Positions 1 through 11,400 of a stretch of DNA of 64,000 nt are shown one piece after another. The position numbers were made by a program, and so were the translations under genes. Origin of the DNA: Telopea speciosissima (Eukaryota; Streptophyta; Magnoliopsida; Proteales; Proteaceae); assembly GCF_018873765.1 (NCBI RefSeq), contig NC_057923.1:57220593-57284592 (forward strand). Direction: 5' to 3'. Under the pieces are notes generated by a model. That model ran no database searches and had not been told where the DNA came from. It saw only the letters and a list, made by a program, of their open reading frames with translations. Numbering within the stretch: the stretch's first letter is position 1; each line of letters opens with the position of its first letter.

Positions 1-1
1 T

Positions 2-840
2 CCAAGTGTGATTACAATCGAGAGTATCCGAAGGTAATACTCAGTAATCCAAAAGAAAGAAAAAGGAATAAAAACAGAGTGTGATAACACTATTTGAAAG
101 AGAGAGCAGAAAACACTTGCATGGTTTTTTGTGATTTTTGAAGTCCAACTAGCCTTTTGTATTTATAGGCATACATGTGACTGTACGTATGGATGTGTCT
201 TTACACATTACTATACATGTACAGGTATGTATCACCCTATATACAGAACCCCCTACGAATGGGTGTATGTATATTCAATGTCCCTACGTATGGGTACATG
301 TATACATATATGTGCCTATACGTACAAGAATGAATGTATGCCTTTACAGATGTGCATGTATGTATGTCTCTTATATAAAAAATTATATAAAGTCATACCC
401 ACTCCCACATCCGTACCCGACCCCCTCCTCGGTCACGATCCGGTTCGGCTCGGCTCGATGTGAGTGTGAAAAGCACCCCGGACCCCAACCTCACTCATGG
501 GACACGGGAGATTTCCCTTGGGAACCCTATGTCCCTTGTAACCTACATGAATACTTATAAGCTTACCATTCCACTTGTCCATAACTAATGTGAAACTAAA
601 CTTGAAGAGGTTCTTATGCCTTTTTCAAGTCTACTGTACAAGTCTGCACAAGAGGTCCATGGTTCAAGTCACCACACACACACACAAGTGCTTTCAAAAC
701 ATAACAAAAGTGGAGGGAAGGGTTTTTATATTTTGAAAATTTAAAATGGAATCTTTTAAAATTTAAAATCTAACAATGCCCCACAAGTTTCAAAATATTG
801 ATAAAACGGAATAGACTACTGAGTAAATTTAGACATAGTA
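2..840 (-). mobile_element. Copia-type LTR 3' end, left arm of a large inverted repeat
   Basis: This segment is the near-exact reverse complement of 1451–2295. Read on the minus strand it shows a short purine-rich tract (GTGGGGCAT) directly before a TGTTAGATTT-type LTR start at about 775, the usual copia arrangement of polypurine tract then TGTT. The LTR then runs leftwards out of the window. It holds a CA-rich stretch and a run of GTATGT-rich sequence. Open frames here show no protein domain. The element class is inferred from the LTR boundary motif; no polymerase sequence is visible. Confidence 0.6.
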
Positions 841-1450
841 GGAATAATCCTGAATTAGCACTACTATACCAATCTGTATTTGATGCCTACAATACTTCTT
901 AACGAAGCATCTACAGGAATGAGCTTAAGGCCTGTGTCATAGATCATGTGATGGACACCCAACTTATGTGGAGGAATAATCTTGAATTAGGTTCAAAAGG
1001 TACAAACAAAGTCACTAGGAGACCTGTTTAGTACTACTATACATTTGCTCATTCTGGTTAGATGGGAAAGTAGTACCACCATAATGAAATGAGGTTGAGT
1101 TATATACTCTTAATTAGCCGAATCCTACGAAATGTGGGGGTGTGTTAACTGTGGTGTACATTGGTTAACCTAAATGTATGTAGGAGGTGTGGCCGCCAGC
1201 TGATTAGAGTTTTTAAAAGGCGAACTCTTTTAACATCTAAGAGACCAAGATAGGGGACAAGGCCATATAATGTCCAATTTTATATTTTGGGGGAGGTCTC
1301 GAACGTCGACTAGTAGGATATGGATGGTGAGCTAGCCAACTACACAGATGAGGAAAGGTCCAAGAAGTCTGACTTCACTCGTACTCTGCAGCGTAGTTCA
1401 TCAAACCTAGTGTAGGTTCAAGTCCAAAAGACACCTCCAACGATGTGTCT
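841..1450. repeat. Spacer between the two inverted LTR arms
   Basis: About 610 bp separating the arms. It is not itself palindromic and has no coding frame with a recognisable domain. A short motif (GGAATAATC.TGAATTAG) occurs twice, near 840 and 971. It is probably internal retroelement sequence left over from the two copies that met here. Confidence 0.4.
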
Positions 1451-2295
1451 TACTATGTCTAAATTTACTTTGTAGTCTATTTCGTTTTATCGATATTTTG
1501 AAACTTGTGGGAGATTGTTGGATTTTTAGTTTTAAAAGATTCTTTTTGAATTTTCAAAAGATAAAAACCCTTCCCTCCACTTTTGTTATGTTTTAAAAGA
1601 ACTTGTGTGTGTGTGGTGACTTAAACCATGGACCTCTTGTGTAGACTTGTAAAGTAGACTTGAAAAGGCATAAGAACCTCTTCAAGTTTAGTTCCACATT
1701 GGTTATGGACAAGTGAAATGGCAAGCTTACAAGTATTCATGTAGCTTACAAGGGACATAGGGTTCCCAAGGGAAGTCTCCCTTGTCCCATGAGTGAGGTT
1801 GGGGTCCGGGGTGCTTTTCACACTCGAGCTGAGCAGAGCCGAGTCGGATCGTGACCGAGGTCGGGGTCGGGTACGGGTGTGGGAGTGGGTATGACTTTAT
1901 ATAATTTTTTATATAAGAGACATACATGCATGTACCTTCATACATGCACATCTGTATAGACATACATTCATTCTTGTACGTATAGGTACATATGTGTATA
2001 CATGTACCCATACGTAAGGATATGGAATATACATACACTCGTTCGTAGGGGGTTCTGTACATAGGGTGATATATACGTGTACATGTACAGTAATGTGTAA
2101 AGACATCCATACGTACAGTCATTTATGCCTATAAATACAGAAGGCTAGTTGGGCTTCAAAAATCACAAAAAACCATGCAAGTGTTTTCTGCTCTCTTTTT
2201 CAAACAGTGTTATCATACTCTGTTTTTATTCCTTTTTCTTTCTTTTGGATTACTGAGTATTACCTTCGAATACTCCCGATTGTAATCACACTTGG
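1451..2295 (+). mobile_element. Copia-type LTR 3' end, right arm of a large inverted repeat
   Basis: The sequence CTTGTGGGAGAT followed by TGTTGGATTT at 1516 is a textbook copia polypurine tract and LTR start. The arm pairs with 2–840 over about 840 bp with few mismatches and small indels. The LTR may continue past the arm to about 2500, because the sequence after 2295 remains LTR-like without an obvious end. Confidence 0.6.
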
Positions 2296-2905
2296 GGTGC
2301 TGCCATTTGTGATTGGAGTTGTTTTATCTTGGAGGTGAGAATGTAAAGGTCAACCCGGTTTTGCACACATTCGGGGCGTTCAAATACCTTAAGGAAAGTA
2401 CGTTTTGTACGACTCAACTTGTGTTCCTGTTTGCTGTTTTGGGAGATATTAGAAGACTACCATCTTGATACTGTAAGTTACTTTTATTTTCTGTTGTTAT
2501 TTTTGATTATTTCATTCGGTCATATTTTTATATATATACATACATATATTTATCACTCTCTTTTTTTTTTGGGTAAGAATATCAGATTGTGTCAAGTCCT
2601 TAATAACTATGGTGGATAACTCGACTCAACTTTTCATTCCATATTTAAATCTGTCCATTACGTTGGATTACATGCATATAAGTAAAGAAAAAAGAAAAGA
2701 CTCCTGGTCCAATCTTAAAACCGAAATAAAAAGCAACTCAAACTAAGAAATGAAACAACTCAATCTGATCTCCTACGTATCTAATCCAAAATAAAACAGA
2801 ATAAACTAAAATAAAAATTACAAGATCAATGTAAATTAATGCCTAAACATCCTACTGGACCAAAATCAGATTTGGATCTGGTTTGTCTTGAGCTGGGCTT
2901 CCAAA
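2296..2905. other. Gap: LTR remainder and flank of the hAT insertion
   Basis: No gene seen. It contains an AT-rich (TATA/CATA)n stretch near 2530–2560, a T-tract ending TTGGGTAAG near 2560–2577, and sequence up to the 8-bp target duplication of the hAT element. The sequence on both sides of that element (to 2905 and from 7908) would join into one uninterrupted stretch. Confidence 0.4.
2898..2905. repeat. 8-bp target-site duplication, left
   Basis: CTTCCAAA, repeated exactly at 7900–7907 on the other side of the hAT element. Confidence 0.9.
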
Positions 2906-2919
2906 CATGGTATAAAATC

Positions 2920-3095
2920 TCGCGAAATATCGGCGATATATCGCGATATTTCGTGAATCTCGACATGACCGAGATACTGAAACAAGGTCGAAATAAAAAG
3001 TACAATAACTGTCGATATATCGAGATATTTCGACGATATATCGTGGAACTCACGATATATCGCGAGATATCACGATATATCGCGAGATATTGTAA
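2920..3095. repeat. Subterminal repeats of the hAT element (left)
   Basis: Dense, mostly palindromic copies of CGATATATCG, CGCGATATTTCG and CGAGATATTTCG. A matching but smaller cluster lies at 7815–7890. In characterised hAT elements such clusters bind transposase; that role is inferred here. Confidence 0.7.
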
Positions 3096-4069
3096 AGCTT
3101 AATAATAGTGTCACATTCAAAATCCTTATAAATTTCATATTTCGCAGCTCTTGGTCGATATTTCACCGAGAGCTGCTGAAAATGAAATTTTCTCTCTTCT
3201 TCCTCCCTTCCAAGCCTCATTGAAGCTCCTTGTCGCCGGGAAGACGCGTCGGAGGGTCATCTAAGCTCATCATCCAAGCCTAATTTCATTATTTAAGGTA
3301 AATTATATTTCTCTAAAACTATTTTTTTAAAAAACTTTGTACAAATGTTGTTGGATGTTGATGATATTAATATATGTTAGACACCGGAGGCCGATCTACC
3401 TCACTATGTCGAAATTTTTTCCCATATGTATTTTTTTATTTTTTTCTGGTTTTAAAAATTCATTTTCCTACAACTAAAATAGGAAATAATTAGGGCTAAT
3501 ATGACTTAGATGGTAATGAATTAAATATATGTTAGACACCAATGGCCGATCTACGGCTTCACGTGTCGGATTTATTTTTCTGCTCTTAAATAATTCTTTT
3601 AATTTTCGAAAATTAAGAAAAATATATAAAAATTAAAAAACAGAAATAAATAAGGAAAAATATGAGTTTTAAGTTTAAAAATAATGAAAAATATGAAAGT
3701 TATTTCTATATGTTTTGAGATGCATTACATGTATATTATGTTTACTAATTCATAGTTTTGTTGTGTTAGGTCAATACTTATATTAACATTATATATAAAA
3801 ATTGGTTTTAATTTTGTGAAAAATATAAGGGTTAGGGGAAAAATATTAAATAACTATACAAGTGTATTAGTAATCTAAAAGTGTCAATTGAAGCGCATCT
3901 ACATTAAGTTTTTTAATTATTGTGTTACTTACATCAAAGAAACAAGTATCATTAGGCGGATCGTGATAGACAACGTGCAGGGCAAGCAAAAGGGGGGAAA
4001 GTAGTCAACAAAGGGGGCGGACGAACAAAGAGAACAGAGGGAACAAGAGAGACCAACCAGCCAAAGATA

Positions 4070-6387
4070 GGGGTGATATCGCATGGTTATACGGTACTCC
4101 CATTGATGGGGATAAGAGAAAATCTATATGTAATTATTGTCACATGCAATTTATGGGAGGTGGGTCCAAGAGACTTAAACAACATCTCGATTGGAGGATC
4201 TAAAGATGTCAGAGGTGCCATATGGTCCCCACCAAGTAGCCAGGAGATTGGTGATAGTTGAGGGGAAGAAAGAAGAGGAAGGCCGACAAGCAAAGGATAA
4301 GAGAACAACTTGAGGATACAGTGAGGAGTTCGATGGGAGGAGGAAGACGATACAATGATGATGATGACTCCTCCTCCTCCTCTCGATGATGACATCATAC
4401 ACGATGACATACAAACAGCAGAGGAGGCTAGGATTTTAGGCGGACTGCTTCAAGGAGTAGAGGAAGTTTTCAAGATGATCACAGAGACAAAGAGTAGGGG
4501 GTAGTGGAGGAGTCGGGCAGCTGGAGGTCCTAAAACTTTGAATCCTTTTAAAAGATCACAAAGCGAGGCAACCCCAACACCTCTACCAAGATCAAGACCA
4601 CCATCAACATCCGATCCTAAATTGCATAAGAAGAAAGGAAGCAAACAACCCGTAATCAAAGGAGCATGGAAGGGGATGAAGGGATTGGTTAAAGAATCAA
4701 TAGCTAAGTGGATGCTATACCATACCATCCCAAAGAACATCGCACAAGGCCCCCATTATGATACCACGATAGATACCATGCAGGCGGCCCAGATTCAAGG
4801 GCCCCACCCCATATGAGGTAATGAATGTTTATCTACCTCAACAAAAGAGTGAGATTGATGAGTACATTAGTGAGATGAAGAATATGTGGGAGACATATGG
4901 GGTGACTATAATGGCAGATGGATGGTGGCCTAAAGAAAGTCCATCATCAATTTCATGGTTTATTGTGATGGGAGGACAAGTGTTCCTCAAATCGTGGATG
5001 CATCCAAAGAGATAAAGGATGCAAAATATATTTGATTGTTAAAGGAAGTAGTGGAAAAAGATGTGGTATTGAGAATGTTGTCCAGATTGTAACTGACAAT
5101 GGAAGTAACTTCGCTGGCCGGTGAGAAGATGATGAACAATAATAAGTACCGGCTCTTCTCGACTCCTTGCAGCCCATTGCATTGACTTAATGCTAAAAGA
5201 TATGGGAAAGTTAAAGTTGGTGAAGACGTGGTTGAAAGTGCAAGACAAGTCACAAACTTTGTATACAACCACTCCTACGCACTCAATCTATCGAGGGAAA
5301 ATGTGGGGTGACTTGGTTAGGCCTGGCATCACAAGATTTGCCACCAACTACATTGCCCTCAAAAGCATTGAGACAAAGAAGGTCGGGCCGAGAAGCATGT
5401 TTGCTTCTCGAGGAGCGGTTTCAATGGAAGGGTTCCAAGACCGCAAATGGGAGGGAAGCACAAACAACGATGTCATCCGAGGACTCTGACCAAACTAAGC
5501 AAAGTGGTGAAAGTTTTAGAGCCGAGAATTCAAGTTCTACATGTTGCCGACTCCGCTCGAAGGGCCCAACCACGCCACCCTATATCTTCAATAGACTTGA
5601 TGAAAGATAGTGCTCATAGTGTGGGTCCTCGCAGAGCAAACACTTCTTAGATATCATAAATGCTCATTGGGAGAATCAACTTATGCATCCACCGCATAAG
5701 GTCGGTGAGTAAATTTGTTTTATGTTTACTAATTCATAGTATTATTATTTACTAATTACCTATGCATTCGACAATACCTCTATTCTATATGTCATATTTC
5801 AGCATACTACTTCAACCCTAAGTATCAATATAACAATAGGCTTGGGTTGGAAACTCAACTTATTGATGTCGTAGAAACAAGTAGTGAAGAAGTTGGAGCC
5901 GATGGTGACTACAAGCAATTTGCAACAATGAAGTGAGTTCATTTGGAAACTCAACTTATCGATGCTTTCAAATAAGTAGTGAAGAAGTACTTACTAATTT
6001 TCCACATGGGTATAGATCAAGGTATTTAGGGATGCATGGGAAGTTTTGAACCGAGGTCGCGATACATGCAGGGAGCACGTGGTGATCTTGGTAATTCTTT
6101 TAAGTTTTAAATTACATATGTATTGAAATTTGAAAGTTGAAAGTTGAAACAACATTCGACACATGTCTTTTTGTTGTAAACTTGTAATGCAAATTGAATG
6201 GTGGGTGTAGTATGGGAATCGGCTGAAAACTTAAGAAGAATAGCAATTAAAGTCCTCGCTCAAACATGTTCTCGTCAGTTGTCAGAGAGGAACTGAGTAC
6301 CTTTGCACTCATCCACTCCAAGAGGCGCAACAGATTGGGGTCTCAACGCTTATCCGACATGGTGTATGTGCACTACAACTGAGGCTG
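4070..6387 (+). pseudogene. hAT transposase, DUF659/hATC type, degenerate
   Basis: Pieces of one transposase lie in order but are broken by stops and frameshifts. First comes a BED-type zinc finger near 4130–4200 (CNYC…GGGSKRLKQHL pattern). A linker follows, with VKESIAKWMLYHTIP at about 4690–4735. Next is the DUF659 core at 4825–5600, with WETYGVTIMADGW, a TPC…HCIDLMLKDMGKL stretch and RPGITRFATNYIALKS. A probable intron of about 100 bp ends in CAG near 5803, before YYFNPKYQYNNRLG. The C-terminal hAT dimerisation signature is at about 6280–6387, with ERN, STFALIHSKRRNRL and SQRLSDMVYVHYN. The conserved Trp codon after ERN has become part of a frameshift/stop. The gene cannot give a functional protein; any mobility would depend on a related active copy. 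Confidence 0.88.
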
Positions 6388-7740
6388 AAACCGCAACACA
6401 TACGCACGGGACATGAGGGACGAGGGGCACCATTGATCTACGACATCTTCAAGTCGACTTCGAGACGATGAGGACCCTATCGTGGATTGGGTGAGGATAG
6501 AGGTGAGCCGTGTTGGATGAGGAGGGAGGTAGGTCCGACCCCACGATAGCTTCCGAGATTGGGCGCCGATGTGGGCGAGTATACGGGGGACGAGGGTCGA
6601 GATACATGCGAGGGAAGCCTCACCCATACCATTCCGTACCCACCTGGGCAATGTTGCGATGATGAAGACTGTCTAAGTCCTCAAATGATGATGATGGTGA
6701 TGATGGTGATGCTTGGTGGTGGCGATGGCGATGATCGGTGGTGGTGATGTTGGTGGTGGTGATGCCGGTGAAGAATATGACTGGCATGCGAGAGCGTTAT
6801 GTGGTAGGCCAGGAGGCCCGTGGATTCGGCACTGTAGACCCACTCCGATTCACCGGAGAGACACGGTTGATCATGCCACACAAGATACGGACCACTGAGC
6901 ACGTGCCCCGCACCCCCACTCCTCGAAAGGCCCCCTACATACATACAACAGAAGCGTAGGGGTCGACAAACACGATTGCAACCCGATCAAATGGACATTG
7001 ATAACCTATCTAGCTCGCTGGTGGTTCGAGTATGGGCGATAGGGAGGGAGGACCGACCGACATTGGCGTGCCCCATCTTTTGCGCACATGCCACTCCATT
7101 GGCATCGGATTATGGTGCATCACAACCTTACGGTGGATATGGATATGGATCATCATCATATGGGCGCTTAGTGGGGTAGGGGACTATGACTACCTCCCAG
7201 TCCCAGGGACATACTTGGATCATCTTTTGTAGATAACATCTTTGCATACCCTAGCGGACCTAGATACCAACCTCACCACCATACATGCCCAATGCCATCG
7301 CCTCCACGGCGCCAACATCATATCACGTGGATCATCTTCTTCACTGATGGATCGATTGGTAACCCTAGTTTATATCCTAGGATAGGTTACCTACGATCGT
7401 TGATGATTCCATTTACGTGACACTGTGGATGACTACACTCGCTTCTTTCTCCGATTCTATACCGTGGTCCACATATGTCATTCAAACAGAGAGCAATGGA
7501 CGCGACTCGCGAGGCATGAGTGGGATTGATCCAGTGGAGGCACAAGAACTACTATTAGCAGCGTTTAGCACTTGTAATTTGTAACTTAAGTTGTGATTTC
7601 ATTAATCTATGTGTATTTAACTATTTATACATTAAGGTCGGCGACCGTATGTCAATCAAGGTGCAAGCCCAAAACACCAATTTGAATTCACATTTTTACA
7701 ATTTTATGGTTTAAATGTGTTTATTAAGCTTAAATAAGGC
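6388..7740 (+). other. 3' part of the hAT element without an intact gene
   Basis: Holds a GAT/GGT trinucleotide-rich stretch (6680–6775) that would encode Asp/Gly-rich sequence, typical of the acidic tail of plant hAT transposases, then a Tyr/Gly-rich piece (about 7110–7170). All frames are broken. Confidence 0.45.
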
Positions 7741-7899
7741 TGTCCATGAAGTTTCGTGCCTAAATATGGCCAAATACCCCGAGATGGACCCCAAATATTG
7801 CAGAAAAATGCAATATTTCGAATATTTCACGATATCTCGGATATTTCGGATATCTCGGTAGGCCCGAGATACCGATATATCGCGAGATATAGTACTATG

Positions 7900-7907
7900 C
7901 TTCCAAA
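7900..7907. repeat. 8-bp target-site duplication, right
   Basis: CTTCCAAA, exact copy of 2898–2905. Confidence 0.9.
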
Positions 7908-8453
7908 TGGGTTCGGGCCAGTCCAAGAAAGCTACTGCATCAGGGTAAGTTTGTAAAATGCTGTAGGACTTAACATCTTTAGTTTGCCGACAACCTAAAC
8001 TCTAAATGCTACTGCGCTTGCAACCTTGCCCTTGAAGATACTCTTTTAGCAATTTCCAGCCTCAAATGTCCCATCTGGGTGATCTCTGAGTTAAAAAAAA
8101 AAAAAACTTTCATCTTTTTTGTTTCTTAACCATTTTCCAGATATTCTTTGTCTGTCTAAAAATGTGAGACAGGAAAACGATAGATCTAGATGTAACTGAC
8201 ATGGGTCACAAGTGGCACATCCCTTCATTTATTTCTTTTTTGTTGTTGATTGCCTTCTAGTTCATGAGCATTAGATTTGTGTTTCACAACCATCTGGACC
8301 ATTTTCCATATGTGCCCTAGCTATCCAAAACTGTAAACAATCAGATGTATACATTCATCTACAATTGTTAATTATTATTTTTTAAATAATAATGTTTTAT
8401 GGGAATATTCTACCATGACATTGGTTTCTGATGGATGGCTCTTACATGTCCAG
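7908..8453 (+). other. Intron sequence upstream of the first visible RAD5A-like exon
   Basis: No coding exon of the gene was found here or further left in the window. It contains an A-tract near 8095–8107 and an AT-rich palindromic spot near 8375–8395. The last bases, ACATGTCCAG, serve as acceptor for the exon at 8454. Confidence 0.6.
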
Positions 8454-11400
8454 TCGTGGTGATACTCAAGAATTCTCAGATCTCAATAAGCTTGCAAAAC
8501 GTTTCCTTAAAGGTGGTGAGGATACCCCAGAAGTTCCAAAGAATGTGCCCTCAAGGGCTTACATTCAGGAGGTTGTGGAAGAGCTGCGCAAAGGAGAAAA
8601 AGGAGAATGTCCAATCTGTCTTGAAGCTTTTGAAGATGCAGTTTTGACACCTTGTGCCCACCGTTTATGTCGAGAATGCCTCTTGGGAAGCTGGCGAAGT
8701 CCTACTTCTGGTCTTTGCCCTGTTTGTAGGTATCTCCAAAATCCATTTCTCTTGCCATCTCACTGCCTTCCTAACTATTTTTTCTTTATAATTCTTATTA
8801 AGTATGGTAGTGATATTGTTCACTAATGTGTCCTTGTATAATATAGATTGACCTTTTCTTTTGTCTTATAGGAAATAAGATAGAGAAACACAATTGGGTT
8901 TATAATATCAGAACCTTTTTCCTTTGTTTACAGGAAAACCATCAACAGACCAGAACTTATTACTGCCCCTACTGATAGTCGATTCCAGATTAATGTTGAG
9001 GAAAATTGGGTGGAATCATCCAAAGTTTCTGTTCTTCTGCAGGAGTTGGAAAATCTTCGCTCATCTGGATCCAAAAGCATTGTTTTTAGTCAGTGGACAG
9101 CATTTCTGGACCTTCTTCAAATCCCTCTATCTCGGTAACTTTTTTTTCTATGTAAAAAATTTAAAGGAAGTTAAACTTGCATTTGTATTAAACTACTATG
9201 TTCTTCATTTTTGTATTTTCTTGTGGAGATAGAATATAGGGTAGATCATTATTTTCTCTGGAGGGCACTGCAGGGAATGCGGTGCACCTGCATGGAGTGT
9301 GATTCAACATTTATATAGGCCATATCTGGAATTTCCTATTACAAGCTTAATTTAATTTTCTAATCCTATTCCTAACTGATGCAACCTGGGTTATGGAACC
9401 CCAAATTTGGGTCGCTATGGGCCCACAAGAATGATAATTAACTTAAATTGAATGATCAATGGCAATTCTGTAAATATCCAGAACAGTCCAGTACCCATTT
9501 GATATAGGTAAATATAATGTGGGAAGTATTAGTAGTTGAATTTAAAGAGGAAGGACGAACAGTTCGTATTTGTAGTCTGTTAAATCAGTAATAGAAGTCA
9601 AGAGAAGAGAGAGAGAGGAGGAAGATGAAGAAGAAGACAGACGACGAGAGGAAGAAGGTTGCACAAAAAGTTGGGCAGAGTTGGTTGATACCTCTCCCCT
9701 ATATTCCCTAATATGAGATAAAGAGCTAATATTACATAAAAACCCTTATACTAACATGTAGTACACATATGGGCTTTTTCCCATTCTATTTACTATTCTA
9801 CCCTCACAACATGGACTTCTAACACTCCTCCTCATGCTGGAGAATAATTCTCATACATGTCCAGCTTGCTTTGGAGGGTATGGAACTGCATTGAGTTGGT
9901 TTCTTTGGTGCACACATCAGCTAGCTGATTCACTGTCTTCACAAAGGGAGTACAAATGTAACCAGAGTCAATTTTTTCCTTGATAAAGTGTTGATCAACT
10001 TCAACATGTTTTGTACGATCATGTTGCACATGATTATGGGCTATGCTAATGTCAGCCTTCTTGTCACAGTACAACTGTATGAAGCCCTCAGTCTCAAACC
10101 CCAATTCTTGAACGAGTCTCTTCAGCCATAGGAGTTCGCATACTCCATGTGCCATGGCTCTAAATTCTGCCTTTGCACTTGATCTGGCCAGCACAAATTG
10201 TTTTTTTTTTTACTTCTCCAGGTAACCAGATTCCTGCCTACAAAGGTGCAGTATTATGATGTGGATCTTCTATCGGCAACAGAGCCTGCCCAATCAGCAT
10301 CAATGTACCCCTCAATTTTCAGGTGGTCATGTCTAGTGAACAAAAATCCTTTTCTTGGATAGGACTTCAAGTACCTGAGAATACGATACATAACATCTAA
10401 ATGTCCACTCTTAGGTGCGTGCATGAATTGAGTCACTATCCCAACGACAGAAGAAATATCCGGATGAGTAAGAGAGATATATGAACTTCCCCACCAGTTT
10501 CTGATACTTCCTTGCATCAATTAGAGGGTGTCCACCGTCGTCACCTAATTTATGATTTTGATCAATAGGTGAGTCAGTTGGTTTACAACCCTACATCCCT
10601 GTCTCCTTCAGAAGGTCCAACACAAACTTTCTTTGCCAAATATTTATGCCCTTTTTTGATCTTGACACTTCAATTCCCAAGAAATATTTCAAGGGGCCTA
10701 GATCTTTAATCTCAAACTATTGTGCTAAATAGGATTTGAGTCTCTTTATTTCTTCTCGATCATTCCCAATTGCTAAAATATCATCCACATAGACAACTAA
10801 GGCTGTGGTATTATCACTAAATTGACGGATGACCGATGAATCATCAGCCTGACTCTAGGTGTATCCATTATTTAGAACGACCTGCTTAAACCTCTCAAAC
10901 CAAGCCTTTGGAGATTGTTTAAGACCGTAGAGAGCTTTTTTAAGGCGACACACTTTACCATTAGCTGTAGGAAACTTGAGCCCTAGAGGAACTTGCGTAC
11001 ACACTTCCTCTGCCAAGTCCCTATGGAGAAATGCATTCTGTTTCCTATGATGCAATCTCTCCTACAGATTTTGCTTTTTTGGCTGCCCTTTCCTCAACTC
11101 CTATTCTATGAGGCCATGGTTAGCCTAAGTGGAAGGAAGCTGTAAGTAAGGAGATGAGGGCTCTTGAGAAAAGTTGTACCTGGGATCTTGTTGACCTTCC
11201 AGAAGGAAGGGTACCAGTAGGTTGTAAATGGGTCAACTCAATCAACCGTTGAAAGGTATAAGGTTAGGCTGGTAGCTAAGGGATATAGTCAATAGGGTAA
11301 GTAAAAGCTCTTGTTCCTTTCCAAGCAGCAATGAGAAGATCCAACTCAGAAGGTTACCTTATTCAGGAACGGGAGGCAGAGGAAGTGGATCTGAAGAGGA

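Larger units (their letters stand above)
2906..7899 (+). mobile_element. Complete hAT-family DNA transposon (about 5.0 kb), inactive
   Basis: The ends are terminal inverted repeats: left begins CATGGTATAAAATCTCGCG, right (reversed) begins CATAGTACTATATCTCGCG. They are flanked by a perfect 8-bp target duplication, CTTCCAAA, at 2898–2905 and 7900–7907, the hallmark of hAT insertion. Both subterminal regions are packed with CGATAT/CGAGATAT motifs (about 2925–3095 and 7815–7890), like the transposase-binding repeats of other hATs. Inside is a decayed transposase gene. The element lies upstream of the RAD5A-like exons, probably in one of that gene's introns. Confidence 0.92.

Noticed and set aside
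131..560. Open frames of 110–127 aa at the left end
   Set aside because: They lie inside the LTR arm, recur in the inverted copy at 1727–2122, and have no domain; only the stop-poor GTATGT repeat keeps them open.
2826..3102. Overlapping frames rich in Ile/Tyr/Arg
   Set aside because: They are translations of the CGATAT subterminal repeats of the hAT element.
6681..6944. His/Asp/Gly-rich frames on both strands
   Set aside because: Product of GAT/GGT trinucleotide repeats in the dead transposon.
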